21,029 nt of DNA from an uncultured Desulfovibrio sp. (GTDB taxonomy: Bacteria > Desulfobacterota > Desulfovibrionia > Desulfovibrionales > Desulfovibrionaceae): contig URBN01000033.1 in the NCBI GenBank assembly GCA_900546145.1, positions 1-21,029 of the forward strand, written 5' to 3'. A program made the translations under genes and the position numbers. Each line of letters starts with the position of its first letter. Position 1 is the stretch's first letter. Shown piece by piece: positions 1-7,498 of this stretch. Under the pieces are notes generated by a model. It was not told the DNA's origin. It made no database searches and worked only from the letters and a program-made list of their open reading frames with translations.

Positions 1-67
1 CTGAACCGTATCAGTGCGTTGCCCCCAAACCTTGCACTTGGAATGAAAACTCACAATTGCAGGGAAT

Positions 68-365
68 TTTGAACAGGTATTCAAAGATGCCAACAGGCCG
101 AAACTGCTCATTTTGGATGAAGTAGGATTCATGCCGCTGACACCAAGACAGGAAAAAATACTTTTTCAATTAATACCAGCTCGTTATGAAAGAAAAGTAT
201 TATTGTGACAAGCAACAGAACACCATCTGGGAGGCGATCTTCGGTGACGCTACTGCCGCATCGGTAGCACTGGGCAGGTTGATTCATCATTGCACGCCAG
301 TGGTCATAATGGGAGACAACTACCGTGCACGGGAGAATAAGATCAAAAGGGCTCTCAAGGCCTAA
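68..365 (+). pseudogene. istB: Degenerate IS21-family istB (ATPase helper), 3' part
   Basis: Remnant of the AAA+ ATP-binding protein that assists the IS21 transposase. From 68 one frame reads FEQVFKDANRPKLLILDEVGF, where LLILDE is the Walker B box, and continues with LTPRQEKILFQLIPARYERK to a TGA at about 206-208. The family-typical continuation is then found only by changing frame: VTSNRTP just after that stop, then AIFGDATAASVALGRLIHHC and MGDNYRARENK, ending at the TAA at 363-365. The Walker A half is not recognisable upstream, so the gene lacks its 5' part as well as carrying a frameshift. It cannot make a working protein. Residues differ throughout from the minus-strand istB fragment at 19168-19437, so the two come from different IS21 elements. 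Confidence 0.8.
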
Positions 366-700
366 AAACAGAGCTTAATGGCTTTTAAGCCCGCAGAGGG
401 GGCTTCACGACACCATGGTACCCATTTGCTCAGAAGGACGAGAAGAGGTCCCCCCTGCGCTCTTTTGTGCCAGTCAGAACTGACTCAGGTGTTAAAGAAG
501 CGGGCTCATCACATCCTCACCTCACCAGTCCCTCGAGGGCTGTTGAGGTGGGGCCAATAAACGATCGTTTAGCGGGTCCATCGAGCGATCGCTTGACAGT
601 GATTGTCGCTTAGCGGCAATCACCCGTTGCTGCTCGTCCACAATTTTAATCTGCGTTTTTATAACTTCGAGCGTCATAAACTCCTTGAATATTTTAGAAC
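366..700. other. IS-derived non-coding stretch
   Basis: About 335 bases between the broken istB and the next coding-like segment. I see no convincing gene. It holds a small inverted repeat AGTCAG-AA-CTGACT near 473-486, a 14-bp perfect palindrome at 558-571, and GG-CC-A repeats that resemble IS21 terminal repeats. A minus-strand frame from 677 to 522 encodes 51 residues after an AAGGAG at 681-686, but only three bases separate that site from the ATG. I leave it as a doubtful small ORF rather than a gene. Confidence 0.4.
551..584. repeat. Putative IS21-type terminal repeats with central palindrome
   Basis: Two copies of a GGNCCA motif (GGGCCAATAA at 551-560 and GGTCCATCGA at 575-584) lie about 23 bases apart and flank the perfect palindrome TAAACGATCGTTTA. 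At 19524-19564 the motif TTAATGGACC occurs twice, 24 bases apart, next to GCGATCG. IS21 elements are known for several repeated transposase-binding sites inside each end, so I read both places as IS21 end sequences. The exact element ends are not identified, and no terminal CA/TG with target duplication was established. Confidence 0.4.
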
Positions 701-739
701 TGAAAAAGGTTCTGCGATTGTCCCTCTCTCTTTATTCTA

Positions 740-859
740 TCAAAACTGAACCCATTGTTCTGACCGCGGCGCCTCATTGTGGAAGATACCGAGCACGCTG
801 GAAAGCTCTTTCAATCCTTCTTCTTCAGCAAGCTCCCAACTTTTCAAATCCGTAAGAAT
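740..859 (-). pseudogene. Coding-like fragment, possibly a pterin-carbinolamine dehydratase remnant
   Basis: On the minus strand, 40 codons from 859 to a TGA at 740-742 read ILTDLKSWELAEEEGLKELS and so on. There is no ATG, and the frame runs back into the rpsI terminator. The pattern of a Trp-Glu-Leu followed by an acidic run and a Gly-Leu-Lys/Arg resembles the N-terminal part of 4a-hydroxytetrahydrobiopterin dehydratases. The family's later His-His-Pro motif is absent, and the end beyond GIFHNE does not fit. If real, it is a short leftover cut by the IS-derived sequence next to it. The match rests on about 25 residues judged by eye. Confidence 0.25.
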
Positions 860-861
860 AT

Positions 862-893
862 AAAAAAGGGGCGGCCCCCGAAGGAACCACCCC
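862..893 (-). terminator. Rho-independent terminator of rplM-rpsI
   Basis: Read on the minus strand, an 11-bp stem (GGGGTGGTTCC paired with GGGGCCGCCCC, allowing three G-T pairs) closes a TTCG tetraloop and is followed directly by six T. It lies about 23 bases past the rpsI stop codon, as expected for the end of this two-gene operon. Confidence 0.88.
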
Positions 894-916
894 ATAGATG
901 CATGAATATAACCCGA

Positions 917-1309
917 TTAACGCTTGCTGTACTGGTAACGGGCACGGGCAGCGCGCAGACCGTACTTTTTGCGTTCCTTCTTGCGGGAATCGCGGGTCAG
1001 GAAACCGGCCTTCTTCAGAACGCCGCGGAGGGACGGATCAAGAAGAAGCAGAGCACGGCTGATGCCATGACGCACAGCCTCGGCCTGGCCGGCCGTGCCG
1101 CCGCCACGCACGTTGACGCGGACTTCAAGCTTGTCTTCGAGATTCACCAGCTTGAGGGGCTGGCTCACGACCATCTGAAGGGTCTTACGGTTGAAATATT
1201 CCTGGAAGGGGCGGCCGTTCACAATGATGGCGCCGGATCCGGAGTAAAGACGGGTGCGGGCAGTGGCAGTCTTGCGGCGCCCGGTTCCGTAATGGAAATT
1301 CTCGTTCAT
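917..1309 (-). CDS. rpsI: 30S ribosomal protein S9
   Basis: Small-subunit ribosomal protein of 130 residues, the usual bacterial length. It begins MNENFHYGTGRRKTATARTR, the conserved N-terminal block of S9, and ends in ARYQYSKR. The basic C-terminal tail of S9 is known to reach the P-site tRNA in the ribosome. The middle segment with VNVRGGGTAGQAEAVRHGIS is also family-typical. The gene follows rplM by 11 bases, with AAGGAG at its ribosome binding site, and is followed by a strong terminator, so the two are one transcription unit. This pairing is standard in bacteria. Nothing in the gene is odd. Confidence 0.98.
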   Translation of the reverse strand: MNENFHYGTGRRKTATARTRLYSGSGAIIVNGRPFQEYFNRKTLQMVVSQPLKLVNLEDKLEVRVNVRGGGTAGQAEAVRHGISRALLLLDPSLRGVLKKAGFLTRDSRKKERKKYGLRAARARYQYSKR

Positions 1310-1320
1310 GACGTCACTCC

Positions 1321-1755
1321 TTACAGGGACAGAGTCAGAGGCTGCGGATTCTGAGCAGCATGCGGATGCTCAGGGCCAGCGTACACCTTGAGCTTCTTCA
1401 GCATGGCATGGCCAAGCTTGTTCTTGGGCAGCATACCGCGCACGGCCATCATGATGAGGCGCTCAGGCTTCTCACGCAGCATATCGCCGAGAGCGGTGGT
1501 CCTGAGGCCGCCGACCCAGCCGGAGTGACGGCGGTACAGCTTGTTGGTCATCTTGGTGCCGGTCACCTTGATCTTCTCGCAGTTGATCACGATGATGAAA
1601 TCCCCGTTATCCACATGGGGAGCAAATTCGGGCTTATGCTTGCCGCGCAGGCGATGGGCGATCTGGCTGGCCAGACGGCCCAGAACCTGATCCTGGGCAT
1701 CGACCACATACCAGTCGTGCTTGATGTCCTTAGGAGTAGGGCTGAAAGTCTTCAT
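1321..1755 (-). CDS. rplM: 50S ribosomal protein L13
   Basis: Large-subunit ribosomal protein of 144 residues, an early assembly protein. The open frame reaches up to 1914, but I place the start at the ATG at 1755. The protein then begins MKTFSPTPKDIKHDWYVVDA, which matches the family's N-terminus, and a GGAG lies in front of it. The 53 upstream codons would cover the leader hairpins and promoter. Family landmarks are GRLASQIAHRLRGKHKPEF, the NGDFIIVINCEKIKVTGTK segment and MAVRGMLPKNKLG. It is the first gene of the rplM-rpsI operon, with a promoter at 1893-1921 on the same strand. Confidence 0.97.
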   Translation of the reverse strand: MKTFSPTPKDIKHDWYVVDAQDQVLGRLASQIAHRLRGKHKPEFAPHVDNGDFIIVINCEKIKVTGTKMTNKLYRRHSGWVGGLRTTALGDMLREKPERLIMMAVRGMLPKNKLGHAMLKKLKVYAGPEHPHAAQNPQPLTLSL

Positions 1756-1775
1756 GAGAATGACTCCGTATGCTC

Positions 1776-1832
1776 CGCGCCGCAAAGGCGCGGTCAGCAG
1801 AAAATAATATAGCAGCCGCGCGGACGCGCGGC
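1776..1832 (-). promoter_or_regulatory. rplM leader with two GC-rich hairpins
   Basis: Between the promoter and the rplM start the minus strand holds two inverted repeats. One is a 6-bp stem CGCGCC/GGCGCG with a 5-base loop at 1776-1792. The other is a 7-8-bp stem built on GCCGCGCG/CGCGCGGC at 1815-1832. Known L13 leader RNAs in other bacteria control the rplM-rpsI operon by feedback. Whether this leader does the same is inference. Neither hairpin has a T-run, so they are not simple terminators. Confidence 0.45.
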
Positions 1833-1892
1833 AGGTATTCCACAGCAGGGGAAACCGTCTAACGGGGTGACAGATTTCGCCTTGAACGTGAT

Positions 1893-1921
1893 TACCTAAC
1901 CAAAAATATGCCATCTGTCAA
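1893..1921 (-). promoter_or_regulatory. Putative sigma-70 promoter for rplM-rpsI
   Basis: On the minus strand a consensus TTGACA (1916-1921) is followed after 17 bases by TAGGTA (1893-1898). It sits about 140 bases upstream of the rplM start codon, leaving room for the hairpin leader. The -35 box is perfect, while the -10 box is only partly matched. Confidence 0.55.
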
Positions 1922-1990
1922 CGTTCAGCAAAGAAATTTTACATGATCATTTTTCTTTGCACACGTGGGGGGAGGCAGCCAGTCCACGCT

Positions 1991-2039
1991 TTGACAACCT
2001 TTTGAAAAAATTGTCAATTTTTGTTCATCTGCCTATACT
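1991..2039 (+). promoter_or_regulatory. Putative promoter of the HD-domain gene with overlapping inverted repeat
   Basis: TTGTCA (2011-2016), a 17-base spacer and TATACT (2034-2039) make a good sigma-70 promoter 60 bases upstream of the start codon at 2099. The -35 box is also the right arm of an inverted repeat, TTGACAA (1991-1997) and TTGTCAA (2011-2017), whose centres are 20 bases apart, two helical turns. That placement suits an operator, but no regulator is known here. Confidence 0.5.
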
Positions 2040-2098
2040 CTCCCTGACATAGACCGATACGCTGAAGCCCCCCCTGCCGGAAAGGAGATTCACAGAAC

Positions 2099-3376
2099 AT
2101 GGCCCCATCAGGAAACGCATCATCCTTCCACCCCCAGGTCCGTAAAAGCCTTCTGCAGCTCATTTTTTCAGGAGCCTATCTCCTGCGCTGGAATGACAAA
2201 CTGAGACCACGGGATCTTCTAGAGATCGACAAGCAGGGGCACAAGATGATCGTGGCCACCCTGCTCTGGGACAAGATGTCCCGGGAACTGAGCGCCGAAA
2301 AGCGCGCCACGCTGGCCAGAGAACTCATCGAGGGAGCCCTTTTCGACTACTTCTACCGGCTCGTTGTCACGGATATCAAGCCGCCCATCTTTTATCAGAT
2401 AAAGAATAACAGGGAACAGTACAAAAAACTCACGGAGCATGTCTTCCGCGAGCTGCAGCCGACACTCGTCCCCCTCGGTTCCTTCTGGGAGCGGTTCAAA
2501 ACCTGGCATACAAAGCCCGAAACACATCTCACGGCCCGCCGCATACTCGACGCCGCGCACATGTTCGCCTCACAGTGGGAATTCCGGCTCATCGAGCCCA
2601 TGAACAGCTTTGACCAGGAAATGCCGGCCATCGCCGCAAACTTCACAAAGGAGCTGAACGCCCTCAGGGACAGCGTGCAGGGCATGGACGCGCTCCTCGA
2701 CGAGAAAAGCGCCCTGCACGGCTTCGCCAGTTTCTGCGGCCAGCTCCGCTTCCAGGTACGGTGGACGAAAGCCCCCCGCATTCCTCCCACAGACGTGCTC
2801 GGGCACATGTTCACGGTGGCCGCCTTCGCCTACTTTTTCAGCATGAGCGTCGGCGCCTGTCAGGTGCGCTGCTGCAACAATTTCTTCTCCGGCCTCTTCC
2901 ACGACCTGCCGGAACTTCTGACGCGGGACATCATCTCCCCCGTGAAAAAATCCTCCGACGCGCTGGCCAGTCTCATCAAGGATTTCGAAAACACGGAACT
3001 CGAACGGCGCATCTTCGGCCCTCTGCGGGAAGGCCATGAGGAAGGACTCGTTGAGACGCTCAGATATTTCCTCGGCATGGAGGTCGGCTCGGAGTTTCGG
3101 GAATGCATACGGCGCGACGGTCATGTCACAGCCATTAACGGATTCGGGGAACTGCACGAAAAGCACAATACGGACAGCGATGATCCCAAGGACGGCCAGC
3201 TCATCAAGGCCTGCGATCTCCTGGCCGCCTTTCTGGAAGCCAACAACTCCATACGCAGCGGCATCTCATCCCCGCGCCTCTTCGCGGCCTGCGAGAGGCT
3301 CAGGGATGAGCTGACCGACAGGAAACGCTTCCCGGCGGAGCTTCACATCGACTCGCTGCTCGCCGATTTCGACTAG
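2099..3376 (+). CDS. HD-domain phosphohydrolase (YfbR-like)
   Basis: Protein of 425 residues with an HD-type metal-dependent phosphohydrolase fold. Visible metal ligands are His236 (VLGHMFTVA), the His268-Asp269 pair (GLFHDLPELLTRDIISPVKK) and a late Asp373 (KACDLLAAF). The HDxPExxTxDxxxPxK pattern is the one seen in YfbR-type 5'-deoxynucleotidases, so a nucleotide or other phosphate monoester substrate is likely. The substrate itself cannot be told. About 220 residues precede the HD core and the protein is twice the length of YfbR, so calling it a YfbR enzyme would go too far. The start is supported by AAAGGAG in front of 2099. The gene has its own promoter and ends in the same CTAG as polA on the other strand. 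Confidence 0.85.
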   Translation: MAPSGNASSFHPQVRKSLLQLIFSGAYLLRWNDKLRPRDLLEIDKQGHKMIVATLLWDKMSRELSAEKRATLARELIEGALFDYFYRLVVTDIKPPIFYQIKNNREQYKKLTEHVFRELQPTLVPLGSFWERFKTWHTKPETHLTARRILDAAHMFASQWEFRLIEPMNSFDQEMPAIAANFTKELNALRDSVQGMDALLDEKSALHGFASFCGQLRFQVRWTKAPRIPPTDVLGHMFTVAAFAYFFSMSVGACQVRCCNNFFSGLFHDLPELLTRDIISPVKKSSDALASLIKDFENTELERRIFGPLREGHEEGLVETLRYFLGMEVGSEFRECIRRDGHVTAINGFGELHEKHNTDSDDPKDGQLIKACDLLAAFLEANNSIRSGISSPRLFAACERLRDELTDRKRFPAELHIDSLLADFD

Positions 3377-6147
3377 TGGGCCGCTCCCCAGTCTCTGGCT
3401 GCGCCCCAGTCGACGACGAGCGGCACGGAAAACTCCACGCCGCCGGGACGTACGGCTTCCATGAGCTCACTGACGAGCTTCCCGGTTCCGTCGGCGTGCG
3501 CCTCGGGGACTTCGAGCACCAGTTCGTCGTGGATCTGAAGAACCATGTGCGCGCCCCATGCTCTGAGCTGTTCGTTCCGGTACACGGACAGCATAGCTAT
3601 TTTGATAATATCGGCGGCCGAGCCCTGGATGACCGTATTGAAGGCCTGCCGTTTGGCAAGCGCGTAGATCTGCCCGCTGCTGGAATTGAGACCAGGGAGC
3701 AGCCTGCGCCGCCCGCCCAGCGTGGTCACGAAGCCATCCTGTTTGGCCTGCTTTTCCACGCGCTCGTAAAAATCCTTCAGGCCGGAGAGCTTGGCGAAAT
3801 AACGGTCAATGAATTCTTTTGCTTCCTTCGTGCTGATCCCGAGCTCACGGCCCAGCTTCTGGGCTCCCATGCCGTAAATGAGGCCGAAGTTGATGGTCTT
3901 TGCGCTGCGGCGCTGATCGGGCGTGACCTCATCGGGCTCTATGCCGTAGACAAGGGCCGCCGTACGGCTGTGGATGTCCTCGCCATTGCGGAAGGATGCG
4001 ATGAGCGCCGGATCCCCGCTCATGTGGGCCAGCACCCTGAGCTCAATCTGCGAGTAATCGCAGCTCACCAGGAAACTGCCTTCCCTGGCCACGAAACAGG
4101 AGCGCATGCGCTTGCCCAGGGGGCCACGCACAGGAATATTCTGCAGATTGGGACCGCTTGAGGAAAGGCGGCCGGTGGCCGTGGCTTCCTGATTGAATGT
4201 CGTATGGAGGCGGCCTCCGGCATCCGTGAGTCTCGGAAGCGGCTCAAGGTACGTGGAGCGGATTTTTTCCAGCTTGCGGTAGCGCAGGATGGCGTCGACG
4301 ACGGGATGTCTGCCGGCAAGCTTCTCGAGCGCCTCCTGACTCGTGGAAAACTGCCCGCCCCTGGTCTTTTTGGACTGCGGCAGGCCAAGTCTCGTGAAGA
4401 GCAGTTCACCGAGCTGCTGGGCGGAGCGGATATTGAACGGACCTCCGGCTTCGGCGTAGACCTTCTCCGTAAGCTCCTTCAGCTCCCCCTCCACCTCATT
4501 GAGAAAAGCCCTGAAGGCCGGCATATCGATGGCTATGCCTTCCCTTTCCATATCGGCCAGCACAGGCATGAGAGGGAGTTCCAGGCCCGTATAGAGAGGA
4601 GCCAGCCCATCACGCTCAAGGCGCAGGATGTCACGCGCCGCAAGACCCAGGGCCAGGGCGCCCACGCCGAGCCCTTCCCTGCCGAGACCGGGATCGGAAA
4701 TCTGCGCGAGGCCGGCCAGCCTCTTCCACGAGTAATCTCCGTCTTCGGGATCAAAGAGGTACGCGGCCAGGCCAAGATCGAAGAGCCCCCTGCCCTCTCC
4801 GGCGCGGCGGGACATCTCCTTCTGCCAGTGGGGGGCTTTTTCCATAAGGCTCTTGGCGTCAGCCACCACAATGCGCTCCGCTCCCGAAGCCCAGCTGGCC
4901 AGCGTGGCGTCATCGCCTCCCCACGCGAATTCCTCGGCACCTGCCGCGGACACGCCTGCAGTTCCGCCCTTCTCCACGGCCACGCCGGGGCGTCCGTCAG
5001 GACCGTCTGGCCAGATGACAGCCACAGTACATCCGGATACGGAGGGCAGAGAGGCAGGATCTGAACGCACCTCGAGCTCGGCCGCGGCCACATCGGGAAC
5101 CACATCAAGGAGAGACAGGCTCTCAGCCGGGCCTTCCATGGCAGGCGTTTCGGAGGGCCGCGGCGCGGCGCTCTCCCGTTTCTGAACCTCCGGAGCCACT
5201 GCGGTCTCCGCGCCCTCTGCTTTCGCGGCGGAATCCTGACGAGGACGGGGTCTTTGTTCCTCTCGGGCCAGGGCGTCGATTTCCCAGCGCATGGCCATGA
5301 GCTCAAATTCCCTGACAAGGTCAGCCGCGGCCCCCAGATTAAGCGGCTGCACGGCCAGATCATCAAGGCTGACATTCTGACAGAAATCCCGGGACAGCTT
5401 CGTCAGCCTGCGCCAGAGGAACATGTCCTCCAGGTGATCCTGCAGTTTCTTCTGGAATTTCGGGGGCAGGAGGGGAAAATGATCGCGTATGGCCTCGAGC
5501 CCGGGGCAGACAGCGAAAATCTGCTGCACCGTCTTGGGGCCTATGCCCGGAACACCGGGAATATTGTCCACGGAATCTCCGGTGAGCGCCTGCATATCGG
5601 CCTGAAGATCGGGGCCAAACCCGTTTTCTTCCTTATAAGCCTCTGCCGTGATCAGCTTTTCCTTCTTTGAGCCGGGATCCCACATGACCACATTGGGACC
5701 GAGGCACTGCCTGAGATCCTTGTCCCCGGAAACGATGACAACAGGATGATCTTTTGAAAAACGCGCGGCCAGGGAGGCTATGCCATCGTCGGCCTCAAAG
5801 CCTTCCGTTTCCTCATAATGAATGCCCAGTGCGTGAACCATGCGCTCGATAGGCTCGAGCTGGCAGGAAAGTTCTTCAGGCATGGCCTCGCGGTTGGCCT
5901 TGTACTGGGGATAAATGTCATGCCGGAAATTTTTTCCGCGTCCGTCCTTCACAAAGCAGAACCAGCGGGGGCGCTCTTGGCGCAGGATGCGGAGCAGGAT
6001 GCGCGAGACGACGACGAGGGCTCCCGTCGGAAAACCGTCAGAACGCTGCAGCGTGCGGTTGGCGAAAAAACCGCGATAAATATAGGCTGAACCGTCCATC
6101 AGGAAGACAGGGGTTTCTCCTGCGGAAAAAGGACTTTGAAGGGGCAT
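3373..6147 (-). CDS. polA: DNA polymerase I
   Basis: Repair and Okazaki-fragment polymerase of 924 residues, normal for the family. The N-terminal third is the 5'-3' exonuclease, with FLMDGSAYIYRGFFA, VIVSGDKDLRQCL and the helix-hairpin-helix DNIPGVPGIGPKT. Next comes a low-complexity Ala/Pro/Glu-rich linker, then a poorly conserved 3'-5' exonuclease-like domain in which I cannot find the catalytic Asp-x-Glu pair. The C-terminal polymerase domain is intact: motif A SCDYSQIELR, motif B RRSAKTINFGLIYG and motif C QIHDELVLE with Asp874. The polymerase should therefore work without proofreading, as in several other PolA proteins. The gene converges on the HD gene, sharing CTAG at 3373-3376 as opposing stop codons, and diverges from the mla operon. 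Confidence 0.97.
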   Translation of the reverse strand: MPLQSPFSAGETPVFLMDGSAYIYRGFFANRTLQRSDGFPTGALVVVSRILLRILRQERPRWFCFVKDGRGKNFRHDIYPQYKANREAMPEELSCQLEPIERMVHALGIHYEETEGFEADDGIASLAARFSKDHPVVIVSGDKDLRQCLGPNVVMWDPGSKKEKLITAEAYKEENGFGPDLQADMQALTGDSVDNIPGVPGIGPKTVQQIFAVCPGLEAIRDHFPLLPPKFQKKLQDHLEDMFLWRRLTKLSRDFCQNVSLDDLAVQPLNLGAAADLVREFELMAMRWEIDALAREEQRPRPRQDSAAKAEGAETAVAPEVQKRESAAPRPSETPAMEGPAESLSLLDVVPDVAAAELEVRSDPASLPSVSGCTVAVIWPDGPDGRPGVAVEKGGTAGVSAAGAEEFAWGGDDATLASWASGAERIVVADAKSLMEKAPHWQKEMSRRAGEGRGLFDLGLAAYLFDPEDGDYSWKRLAGLAQISDPGLGREGLGVGALALGLAARDILRLERDGLAPLYTGLELPLMPVLADMEREGIAIDMPAFRAFLNEVEGELKELTEKVYAEAGGPFNIRSAQQLGELLFTRLGLPQSKKTRGGQFSTSQEALEKLAGRHPVVDAILRYRKLEKIRSTYLEPLPRLTDAGGRLHTTFNQEATATGRLSSSGPNLQNIPVRGPLGKRMRSCFVAREGSFLVSCDYSQIELRVLAHMSGDPALIASFRNGEDIHSRTAALVYGIEPDEVTPDQRRSAKTINFGLIYGMGAQKLGRELGISTKEAKEFIDRYFAKLSGLKDFYERVEKQAKQDGFVTTLGGRRRLLPGLNSSSGQIYALAKRQAFNTVIQGSAADIIKIAMLSVYRNEQLRAWGAHMVLQIHDELVLEVPEAHADGTGKLVSELMEAVRPGGVEFSVPLVVDWGAARDWGAAH

Positions 6148-6355
6148 GTCTCTCTACCTCGCTGGCCTGTTGGCGCCCGGGAGCGCCTGATGCGGCCCGT
6201 CTGCGCGTCATTTTGGGAATAACAGTCTCGTCCCGCTTGCGCGCGCCCTGCGCGCAGGGTAAAACGTGAAAACTTTTTTGAAAGTGCAGGTTTTCACCTG
6301 CCTTCCTTCTTGTCAACGTCCGGGGCAGTGCCCCCATCCAGGAAGTCCGCACATT
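6148..6355. promoter_or_regulatory. Divergent polA / mla intergenic region
   Basis: This 208-base region separates the polA and mlaE start codons. It contains a 14-bp perfect palindrome CCCTGCGCGCAGGG (6246-6259) and an inverted repeat GTGAAAAC (6266-6273) / GTTTTCAC (6290-6297) with a 16-base spacer. Both promoters must lie here, but I cannot name convincing -35/-10 pairs for either. The palindromes could be operator sites or transcript hairpins. Confidence 0.35.
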
Positions 6356-7489
6356 ATGCAGAACGATTTACCAGCCAGAGCCTGCGCCAGGCGGGACGGA
6401 AGCTGTCTTACCGTCCTTCTCGGCGGCTCGTGGGAGCTCGAAAAAGGATGGCCTGCCGGCTGCGAGGACATCGTCAGCGAAGCCGCCCGTCCCGATGTTT
6501 CAAGTCTCCGCGTGACCTGTGACGGGCTCGGAAACTGGGATTCCTGCCTGCTCACTTTCCTTATGGAACTTATCGGAGCAGCAAGGAAACGGCACATCCC
6601 CGTGAGCAGGGATCTGCCCAAATCCCTAGACCGTCTCGTCGATCTTACCTTCGCTGTGGAAAAGAAGGAAGGCTCTGCGCGCAGCCGTGAAGAGGACGGC
6701 CTGCTTGCCGTCATCGGATCCTGCATCGCCGTTTTTCCGGAAGGCTGCAGGCGCATGCTCGGCTTCTTCGGAGATATCATCATCGCCCTGCTGCGTTTTC
6801 TCTCAGGCCGTTCCTCCATGAAGAGCAGCGATCTCTGGGAAGCCATGTACCAGTGCGGCGTGCGCTCCCTCCCCATCGTGGCTGTCACGAACATGCTTTT
6901 CGGACTCATCCTGGCTTTCGTGGGCGCCGTGCAGCTGAAGATGTTCGGAGCCCAGATTTATGTGGCCGGCCTTGTGGGCATCGGCATGCTCAGGGTCATG
7001 GGCGCAGTCATGGTCGGCGTTGTCATGTCAGGCCGCGTCGGCGCTTCCTACGCTGCTCTCATCGGCACCATGCAGGTCAACGAGGAAATAGACGCCCTTG
7101 AGACCATGGGCATTTCCCCTGTGGACTATCTTGTCCTGCCGCGCATGCTGGCGCTTTCCATCATGGTGCCCCTGCTTACGGTCTTTGCCGACGCCATGGG
7201 CATATTCGGCGGCTTTCTGGTGGCTGTTTCCATGCTCGATCTCTCGCCCATGCAGTACCTCACGGCCACGGCGGAGATGGTCCACTACGATCAGGGCATC
7301 ATCGGGCTCTGTTACGCCGCCGTGTTTGGCATCATCATCGCCATTTCCGGCTGCTATCACGGCATCCACTGCGGACGCAGCGCCCAGGCCGTCGGCGAGG
7401 CCACCACAACGGCAGTCGTGCACGCCATCGTGGGCATCATCGTCGCCACGGCCATCATTACCGTCATCTGCAACGTGCTCGGCGTGTAA
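6356..7489 (+). CDS. mlaE: MlaE-type ABC transporter permease with N-terminal STAS domain
   Basis: Inner-membrane permease of a Mla-type phospholipid transporter, 377 residues from the ATG at 6356, which has GGAAG ten bases upstream. An upstream in-frame ATG at 6266 lies inside an inverted repeat and has no ribosome binding site, so I reject it. Residues 10-100 are soluble and look like a STAS domain (CLTVLLGGSWEL, GNWDSCLLTFLMEL), the job done by separate MlaB in E. coli. The membrane part from about 155 has five or six hydrophobic segments and the family signature NEEIDALETMGISPVDYLVL. It is the first gene of the operon. The next gene begins ten bases after its stop. Confidence 0.92.
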   Translation: MQNDLPARACARRDGSCLTVLLGGSWELEKGWPAGCEDIVSEAARPDVSSLRVTCDGLGNWDSCLLTFLMELIGAARKRHIPVSRDLPKSLDRLVDLTFAVEKKEGSARSREEDGLLAVIGSCIAVFPEGCRRMLGFFGDIIIALLRFLSGRSSMKSSDLWEAMYQCGVRSLPIVAVTNMLFGLILAFVGAVQLKMFGAQIYVAGLVGIGMLRVMGAVMVGVVMSGRVGASYAALIGTMQVNEEIDALETMGISPVDYLVLPRMLALSIMVPLLTVFADAMGIFGGFLVAVSMLDLSPMQYLTATAEMVHYDQGIIGLCYAAVFGIIIAISGCYHGIHCGRSAQAVGEATTTAVVHAIVGIIVATAIITVICNVLGV

Positions 7490-7498
7490 GGAGTGAAC

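Noticed and set aside
779..1354. Long plus-strand frame of 191 codons over rpsI
   Set aside because: It is the antisense of rpsI and its terminator; the minus frame is an unmistakable S9 protein.
1756..1914. N-terminal extension of L13 from the upstream ATG
   Set aside because: It would cover the promoter and leader hairpins, and L13 proteins start at the MKTFSPTPKD-type sequence.
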